From the NCBI GenBank assembly GCA_963805605.1, contig CAWDUX010000002.1:62001-126000 (forward strand): a DNA stretch of 64,000 nt, given 5' to 3'. The notes under the pieces are model-generated. The model saw only the letters and a list, made by a program, of their open reading frames with translations. It had not been told where the DNA came from and made no database searches. Within the stretch, counting starts at the first letter, position 1; every line of letters begins with the position of its first letter. This document shows, piece after piece, positions 58,700-64,000 of the stretch. Position numbers and translations under genes: made by a program. This DNA is from Actinocatenispora sp963805605 (GTDB lineage: Bacteria; Actinomycetota; Actinomycetes; Mycobacteriales; Micromonosporaceae).

Positions 58700-58827
58700 G
58701 GCGCTCACCTTACTGGTCTGAGCGTAGAGGTCCAATGCCGTGACCCGACGTTATTTCCGCCGGATCAGCAGGCATGCCGTGGCCGGCCGCGATACGCCAG
58801 GTCAGCGCACCGCGGCCGGCATGGCGA

Positions 58828-61383
58828 TCAGCTGACGGCTGCGTCACAGGCGCGGGCCCGCAGGGCGCGCTGGATTCCGTCCTTGCCTTCGGCGACCAAC
58901 CGGCGTAGCGCCGCCGGCTGCTCCGAGCCGGTCAGCCAGGCGTCCGTCGCCGCCACGGTCTCGTCGCTGACCAGCAGCGTCGGGTAGCCGAGTACGGCGA
59001 ACACCTGGGCGACCTCGTTGTCGAAACGTTCGTACACCGCACCGACGTCGGCCAGGTAGCGGCCCCGGTACGGAGTCAGCAGTTCCAGCTGCGCGGAGTG
59101 CCAGAAGCCCTGCAACATGGCCCGCTGCAACCAGTTCGGCAGTTCGGTGTCGGTGGTGATCCGACGCCACGTCTCCGCCTTGCTGTCCGCGTCGGGCCGC
59201 AACGCGCGGGCCATGGACGCCTGCCGGGAGCCGCTCGCGGTGTTGTCCGCGGACAGCTCCGCCTCGATCTCGCTCTCCCCGAACACGCCGTGCGCGACCA
59301 GCGACTGCACCAGCTGCCAGCGCAGATCGGTGTCGACGGTGAGCCCGTCCGGTACGCCGTTGCCGGCCAGCCAGCCGCGCAGCACCGCCAGATCGGCCTC
59401 GTCACGGACCAGCGAGGCGTACTCCTTGGCGAACGCCAGCTGTAGTCCGCTGCCCGGTTGGGCGGCACGCAGCGAGTCCGCGGTGATCCGGGTCAGGATC
59501 CCTCGGCCCTCGGACTGCCACGCGGGATCTGCGTACAGGTTGACCGCCTGGCGCGCGGTCCGCAGCAGGATGGTGACCAGGTTGACGTCGGATTCGCTGG
59601 GCACCCCGGAGGCCACCAGCCGGACGAACTGCCGGGCCGGCAGTTCGGCGTCGCGCAGCATGTCCTGCGCGGCGCTCCAGACCAGGCCGCGGGCCAGCGA
59701 CGAGGTGAAGCCGGAGATGTGCTCGACGATCGTGTCCATGGACCGCTCGTCGAGCCGGATCTTCGCATACGTCAGGTCGTCGTCGTTGACCAGCAGTACG
59801 TCCGCGACGGGTTCGCCGGCCAGTTCAGTGACCTCGGTACGGTCCCCGGACACGTCCAGCTCGACCTGCCTGCGGCGGGTCAGTACGCCCTCGCGCAGGT
59901 CGTACAGGCCGATGGCGAGCCGGTGGGTACGCAGTGTCGGGTAGTCCTTGGGTGCTTCCTGCAGGACCGTCACGGTGCGGTAGTTGCCTGCACCGTCCAG
60001 CTCGACCTCCGGCCGCAGCGTGTTGACCTGTGCGGTGGTCAGCCACTGCGAGGCGAATTCACGTAGCGGTCGGCCCGACGCCTCCTCCAGCGCGCTCAGC
60101 AGGTCGTCGAAGGTCGCGTTGCCCCAGGCGTGCTTGGGGAAGTAGGCGCGCAGACCGGCCACGAAGGCGTTCCGGCCGACGTAGGCGACGAGCTGCTTGA
60201 TGATGCTGGCGCCCTTGGCGTAGGTGATGCCGTCGAAGTTGTTCTCCACCGTCTCCACGTCGGGTACGTCCGCGTACACCGGGTGGGTAGTGGGCAGCTG
60301 GTCCTGGCCGTAGCCCCAGCGCTTACGCAGCGCCAGGAAGGTGGTCCAGGCGTTGGTGTAGCGGGTGCTCTCCGCGTTGGCCCAGTGGCTGGCCCATTCG
60401 GCGAACGACTCGTTCAGCCACAGGTCGTCCCACCAGCGCATGGTGACCAGATCACCGAACCACATGTGCGCCAGCTCGTGCAGCAGCGTGTTGGCGCGCT
60501 GTTCGTACTCGAAGTCGGTGACCTGCGAGCGGAACAGGTAGTGCTCTTCGGAGATGGTGATGCAGCCGAAGTTCTCCATTGCGCCGGCGTTGTACTCCGG
60601 TACGAGCAGCTGGTCGTACTTGGGCAGCGGGTAGCGGATGCCGAACTGCTCGTGGAAGAAGTCGAAGCCCTGCTTGGTGATGAGGAACATGTCGTCGGCG
60701 TCGAGGTGCTCGGCCAGGCTGGCGCGGCAGTACAGGCCCAGGTCGATGCCGTCGTGGGCGTCGCGTACCTCGTGGTACGGGCCGGCGCAGACCGCGGTGA
60801 CGTAGGTGCTCATCACGGCACCTTCGGCGAACGTTACGACCTTGTCGTGGTCACGCTCGGTGGTGTCCTCGACCGGGGAGTTGGAGACGACCAGCCAGTG
60901 CTTCGGCACGGTCACCACGAAGGTGTGCCGGGCCTTGAGGTTCGGCTGGTCGAAGCAGGCGAAGACGCGCTGCGCGTCGTTGGTCTCGAACTGGCTGTAC
61001 AGGTAGACCTCTTTGTCGACCGGGTCGACGGCGCGGTGCATGCCCTGGCCGGAGGTGGAGTAGTTGCACTCGGCCTCCACGACCAGCAGGTTGTCCGCGG
61101 CCAGGCCGGTGATCGGCAGGCCCTTCTCCGACTCGTATGGGGAAAGGTCGACCGGGGTGCCGTTGAGGGTCGCCGAGCGCAACGTCGCGGCGCAGATTTC
61201 CACGAACGTGTCGGCGCCGGGCTCGGCGCACTGGAACCGCACCTCGGTGCGGGAGGTGAAGGTCCGCTCACCCGGATAGCCGGACCCGTCGGTCAGGTCG
61301 AGCTCGACGCGGTACGTCACCCCGGACAGCAGCCGGGCCCGTTCGTCGGCCTCGGTCCGTGCGAGGTTGTGAATGCCGGGCAA
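58828..61383 (-). CDS. pepN: Aminopeptidase N, M1 family
   Basis: An 851-residue zinc aminopeptidase that removes N-terminal residues from peptides in the cytoplasm. The beta N-domain is followed by the catalytic domain with GAMEN (exopeptidase site), HELAHMWFGDLVTM and the downstream zinc Glu in LNESFAEW (around residues 275-325), and a helical ERAP1-like C-domain. The size matches actinobacterial PepN. It begins at a rare TTG (61383) backed by a strong AAGGAGG. It is the first gene leftwards from the divergent DsbA-like gene. Confidence 0.95.
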   Translation of the reverse strand: MPGIHNLARTEADERARLLSGVTYRVELDLTDGSGYPGERTFTSRTEVRFQCAEPGADTFVEICAATLRSATLNGTPVDLSPYESEKGLPITGLAADNLLVVEAECNYSTSGQGMHRAVDPVDKEVYLYSQFETNDAQRVFACFDQPNLKARHTFVVTVPKHWLVVSNSPVEDTTERDHDKVVTFAEGAVMSTYVTAVCAGPYHEVRDAHDGIDLGLYCRASLAEHLDADDMFLITKQGFDFFHEQFGIRYPLPKYDQLLVPEYNAGAMENFGCITISEEHYLFRSQVTDFEYEQRANTLLHELAHMWFGDLVTMRWWDDLWLNESFAEWASHWANAESTRYTNAWTTFLALRKRWGYGQDQLPTTHPVYADVPDVETVENNFDGITYAKGASIIKQLVAYVGRNAFVAGLRAYFPKHAWGNATFDDLLSALEEASGRPLREFASQWLTTAQVNTLRPEVELDGAGNYRTVTVLQEAPKDYPTLRTHRLAIGLYDLREGVLTRRRQVELDVSGDRTEVTELAGEPVADVLLVNDDDLTYAKIRLDERSMDTIVEHISGFTSSLARGLVWSAAQDMLRDAELPARQFVRLVASGVPSESDVNLVTILLRTARQAVNLYADPAWQSEGRGILTRITADSLRAAQPGSGLQLAFAKEYASLVRDEADLAVLRGWLAGNGVPDGLTVDTDLRWQLVQSLVAHGVFGESEIEAELSADNTASGSRQASMARALRPDADSKAETWRRITTDTELPNWLQRAMLQGFWHSAQLELLTPYRGRYLADVGAVYERFDNEVAQVFAVLGYPTLLVSDETVAATDAWLTGSEQPAALRRLVAEGKDGIQRALRARACDAAVS

Positions 61384-61549
61384 GGTTCCTCCTTGACGCC
61401 TGTGCCGGTGAACTAGCTGGGTGTACAGGCGAGTGTTCCATGCGACGAAGGTCTCCGGGTACCTGGTTAGCGCTACGCCGTCGGTTGGGGTAGTGATTGT
61501 TAGAACAGCATCGAAACATCACACGGTAGGACCGCCGGAAGGAGAAGTA

Positions 61550-62179
61550 GTGCCAGAGGAAGAACGTGTCACCGTGCATATGTGGTTCGACCCGGCGTGC
61601 CCGTGGGCCTGGATCACCTCGCGTTGGCTGCTGGAGGTGGAGCAGGTGCGCCCGGTCCGGATCGAGTTCCGGGTGATGAGCCTCGGCGTACTCAACGAGG
61701 ACAAGGACATTCCGGACGACTACCGGACCATGCTGTCCGGCACCTGGGGCGCGGTACGGGTCTGTATCGCCGCCCAACAGAAGTTCGGCATCGAGGTCCT
61801 GCGCGACCTGTACACCGCGCTGGGCACCCGCATCCATCTGCAGAAGGCGACGAAGGATCGGGACCTGCTGGTCGCTGCGCTCACCGAGGCCGGACTGCCC
61901 GAGGACCTGGCCGACGCGGCCGACTCGACGGAACTCGACCAGGAACTGCGCCGCAGCCACCACGAGGGGATGGACCCGGTCGGCTACGAGGTCGGCACCC
62001 CGGTGATCCACGTACCGGGCCTGGACGGCGAGCTGATCGCGTTCTTCGGCCCCGTCGTCACCCCGGCGCCGAAGGGCGAGGCGGCCGGCCGGCTCTGGGA
62101 CGGTGTACTCACCGTCGCCGGCACCGACGGCTTCTTCGAGCTGAAGCGGACCCGTACCCGCAGACCGATCTTCGACTGA
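61550..62179 (+). CDS. DsbA-like protein, mycothiol-dependent nitroreductase type
   Basis: A 209-residue thioredoxin-fold protein with the active-site motif DPACPWAWITSRWLLEV (a CPWA rather than CxxC site), an inserted helical domain (about 60-160) and the cis-Pro in GTPVIHV. Close in design to Rv2466c, a mycothiol-dependent reductase that activates nitro drugs and counters oxidative stress. The single Cys suggests use of a low-molecular thiol such as mycothiol. GTG 61550 has AAGGAG six bases upstream. Divergent from pepN. Confidence 0.85.
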   Translation: MPEEERVTVHMWFDPACPWAWITSRWLLEVEQVRPVRIEFRVMSLGVLNEDKDIPDDYRTMLSGTWGAVRVCIAAQQKFGIEVLRDLYTALGTRIHLQKATKDRDLLVAALTEAGLPEDLADAADSTELDQELRRSHHEGMDPVGYEVGTPVIHVPGLDGELIAFFGPVVTPAPKGEAAGRLWDGVLTVAGTDGFFELKRTRTRRPIFD

Positions 62180-62222
62180 TCCGATCGTCGGGCGAGCCGA
62201 TCTTCGACGATGCCGACGCACG

Positions 62223-62256
62223 CTGCCCCGGACCACTCTGCGGTCGTCCGGGGCAG
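62223..62256 (+). terminator. Hairpin after the DsbA-like gene
   Basis: A perfect 11-bp stem (62223-62233 with 62246-62256) around a 12-base loop, before the DUF1015 gene. Confidence 0.6.
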
Positions 62257-62332
62257 CCGTGCCAGGGCGTGCGGCGGACCCGGTAGCGTCTGGGGGCGAG
62301 AGCTTCACCGCCGTGGACCGAGGAGAGCCGTA

Positions 62333-63595
62333 ATGCCGCACAGTGGACCGTCGCCGGTACATCCGATCGGTCGGGCCTGGATCTCCACCGGCGGTACCGG
62401 CGCGCAGAACTACGACGAGTTCGCCGACGACGCGGAGATCACCGAGATCGTGGCGGCGAACCCGGCGAGTGCTCTGGGCATCGAGATGCCGCACCGTACG
62501 CCTGAGGCGGTGGCGGCCGGACTGTCGTTCACCGATTCGCTGTCGGCAGCGGTGGCCCGTTTCGGGCAGCTGCGCGACGAGGGCCGCTACCAGCCGGCCG
62601 AGCAGGTCGTCGCGCTGTACCGGATCAGCGGCCCGGACGGGGTCGGCTTCGGCGTCTTCTGCATGGTCGACACCGACCAGATCTCCGCCAGCGCGGACGA
62701 GCCGGGTCTGGTGATCCGCAACGAGGACGTGTTCGTGGCCAAGGTACGGGAACGTACCGCGCTGGCCGCCGCGCTCGGTCACCTGCTCAGCCCCGTACTG
62801 CTGATGCAGACCGGCCCGGACGCCGCGCTGCACGCGGTGCTGACCGAGGTGCACGCCAGGCTCGGCGCACCGGCCGTCACCGACACCGACCCGCAGGGCC
62901 GCCGGCACGAGATCTGGGCGCTGGCCCCGGGGCCCGACCAGGACCGGGTACTGGCCGCTGCCGGCGGTGGCGAACTGATCGTCGCGGACGGCAACCACCG
63001 CACGCTGGCCGCGCAGGTCGGTGAGCTGCCCCGATTCCTGGCCGTGGTCACCAGCCCCGAGTCGGTCCGGATCCAGCCCTATCACCGGCTGGTCACCGAG
63101 GTGGCGCTCAGCTCCGCGCCGGGTTCCGGCACGCCGGGCCAGCTGTCGGCCCTGCCGGAGCGGTTGCGCGCGGCGGGCGCCGAGGTCACCGAGCTGGCCG
63201 GCGCGGCCGAGGTGCCGACGGCCGGCACGGTGCATCTCTACACCGCCACCGGCGGCTACGCCGTACGGCTGCCCGTGCCGGCGGATGCCGGTGTGGTCGA
63301 GCGGCTGGACTACAGCGTGGTCGAGTCGGTGCTGTTCGGCCGTGTCCTCGCCATGGAGCCGGGGGACAAGCGGATCACCTACGTCGGCGGCGACTACCCG
63401 GCCAGCTGGCTGCGCGGCGAGGTGGACGCGGGTCGCGCCGACCTGGCGGTACTGATCGCGCCGGTCAGCGTCGAGGACTTCGTCGCGGTCAACCTGGCGC
63501 GGGAGAAAATGCCGCGCAAGAGCACCTGGTTCACCCCGAAGGCCCGTGGCGGCCTGGTCTGCGCCGAACTGGCTGCCGAACCGGCCGCCGGATAG
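62333..63595 (+). CDS. DUF1015 family protein
   Basis: A 420-residue cytoplasmic protein of the DUF1015 family (often annotated SerC-like or HTH-like without proof). Family features are visible in ADGNHRTLAA (the GxHR motif), PYHRLV, KRITYVGGD and a C-terminal KMPRKSTWFTPKARGGL. ATG 62333 has GAGGAG upstream, and a -10-like TAGCGT (62283-62288) lies about 45 bases before it. The enzymatic role is not established; in some actinobacteria it neighbours phosphoserine metabolism genes. Confidence 0.85.
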   Translation: MPHSGPSPVHPIGRAWISTGGTGAQNYDEFADDAEITEIVAANPASALGIEMPHRTPEAVAAGLSFTDSLSAAVARFGQLRDEGRYQPAEQVVALYRISGPDGVGFGVFCMVDTDQISASADEPGLVIRNEDVFVAKVRERTALAAALGHLLSPVLLMQTGPDAALHAVLTEVHARLGAPAVTDTDPQGRRHEIWALAPGPDQDRVLAAAGGGELIVADGNHRTLAAQVGELPRFLAVVTSPESVRIQPYHRLVTEVALSSAPGSGTPGQLSALPERLRAAGAEVTELAGAAEVPTAGTVHLYTATGGYAVRLPVPADAGVVERLDYSVVESVLFGRVLAMEPGDKRITYVGGDYPASWLRGEVDAGRADLAVLIAPVSVEDFVAVNLAREKMPRKSTWFTPKARGGLVCAELAAEPAAG

Positions 63596-63644
63596 TGCTG
63601 CCCGGGGGCCGACCCCCGATGATGTCGTCGGCCCCCATCGGCGG

Positions 63645-64000
63645 TCACTCGCTACGCAGCCCGTCGGGCCGCATCAGCCGCCACAGCGCCGGCATGCTCA
63701 GCGCCGTCACCAGCAGCACCACCGCGGCGCCGATGCCGATGATGCCGGCAGCGCTCTGCCAGTCGAACGACATCGGCTGGTGGGCCATCCGCAGCAGCGC
63801 AGCGCCCAGCAGTATGCCGGCCCCGATTGCCAGCAACAGACCGACGACCAGCGATATCGCCGTCTGCCAGAGAATCGACAGGGTCAGGGTCCGTCGACGT
63901 GCACCGAAGGCCGCCAGCACGGCCAGCGGACGTTTCCGGGTCCGGAGCTGCTCCAGGGTGTTGACCAGCAGGCTCGCTCCGATCAGCAGGAGTACTGCGA
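63645..64000 (-). CDS. FtsX-like ABC permease, C-terminal part (runs off window)
   Basis: The C-terminal ~118 residues of an MacB/FtsX-type ABC permease: a membrane helix (LLLIGASLLVNTLEQLRTRKRPLAVLAAFGARR, split by the loop), two more helices (TAISLVVGLLLAIGAGILLGAALL and GIIGIGAAVVLLVTALSMPALW) and the end RLMRPDGLRSE, which matches the usual RxLRxxxLRxE tail. The start lies beyond position 64000. Such permeases export lipids, peptides or drugs or act in signalling, with an ATPase gene nearby. Confidence 0.85.
   Translation of the reverse strand, partial: AVLLLIGASLLVNTLEQLRTRKRPLAVLAAFGARRRTLTLSILWQTAISLVVGLLLAIGAGILLGAALLRMAHQPMSFDWQSAAGIIGIGAAVVLLVTALSMPALWRLMRPDGLRSE

Noticed and set aside
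1..64000. tRNA, rRNA, insertion sequence or phage genes
   Set aside because: I checked the gaps by eye and saw no cloverleaf, ribosomal sequence, transposase motif or integrase; a tRNAscan or IS search could still find something small.

Overview
The window is chromosomal DNA of a very GC-rich actinobacterium. Codons end almost always in G or C, GTG starts are common, several genes appear to be leaderless, and secreted hydrolases are frequent. A fused one-chain glycyl-tRNA synthetase, a DUF1906 protein, a snapalysin-type protease and a c-di-AMP riboswitch before an NlpC/P60 gene suggest the Micromonosporales; this placement is inference. I see no phage, transposase, plasmid backbone, CRISPR array, tRNA or rRNA.

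Layout. 1-6.6 kb: end of a sugar ABC transporter, two small membrane proteins, a secreted DUF1906 protein, a class A penicillin-binding protein and a CtaG-like protein. 6.6-8.6 kb: a decayed gene end and a strong hairpin, then a short threonine-rich leader ORF with a four-segment attenuator in front of a short threonyl-tRNA synthetase. 8.6-13 kb: secreted protease, lipoprotein and fused GlyRS. 13-20.5 kb: a sugar catabolic locus (ROK regulator, two Gfo/Idh dehydrogenase plus TIM-barrel isomerase pairs, an RpiB-like isomerase) whose two arms share a 26-bp operator-like palindrome. 20.7-26.3 kb: AraC-type regulator, a broken GH27 alpha-galactosidase that has lost its nucleophile segment, and a secreted S53 peptidase.

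26.3-31.3 kb: two-component system, a cell-wall NlpC/P60 hydrolase under a c-di-AMP riboswitch, a cis-prenyltransferase and a STAS protein. 31.4-39.2 kb: LacI regulator, three-gene sugar ABC importer (no ATPase gene), a GH-A glycosidase and a GH1 beta-glucosidase, with three copies of one palindrome at the two promoters. 39.3-43.4 kb: divergent ROK regulator against a sugar MFS transporter and GH20 hexosaminidase. 43.5-47.6 kb: thioredoxin-fold protein, SSB-like OB protein and proline genes proB-proA. 47.6-50.2 kb: short-chain dehydrogenase relic, GH13 alpha-glucosidase and truncated haemoglobin. 50.2-64 kb: MFS transporter, MscS channel, HNH nuclease, EamA permease, kynureninase, amidase with two small overlapping genes, a zinc-ribbon protein, aminopeptidase N, a DsbA-like/mycothiol-nitroreductase-like protein, DUF1015 protein and the end of an FtsX-type permease.

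The main themes are uptake and breakdown of plant or microbial sugars, each locus with its own regulator and palindromic operator, mixed with housekeeping genes. The most interesting items are the putative threonine attenuator before the editing-less ThrRS, the shared 26-bp operator of the ROK locus, and the AT-rich nested palindrome beside a pentamer repeat near 26.2 kb. Many convergent gene pairs are separated by long perfect or near-perfect hairpins, one of 24 bp.
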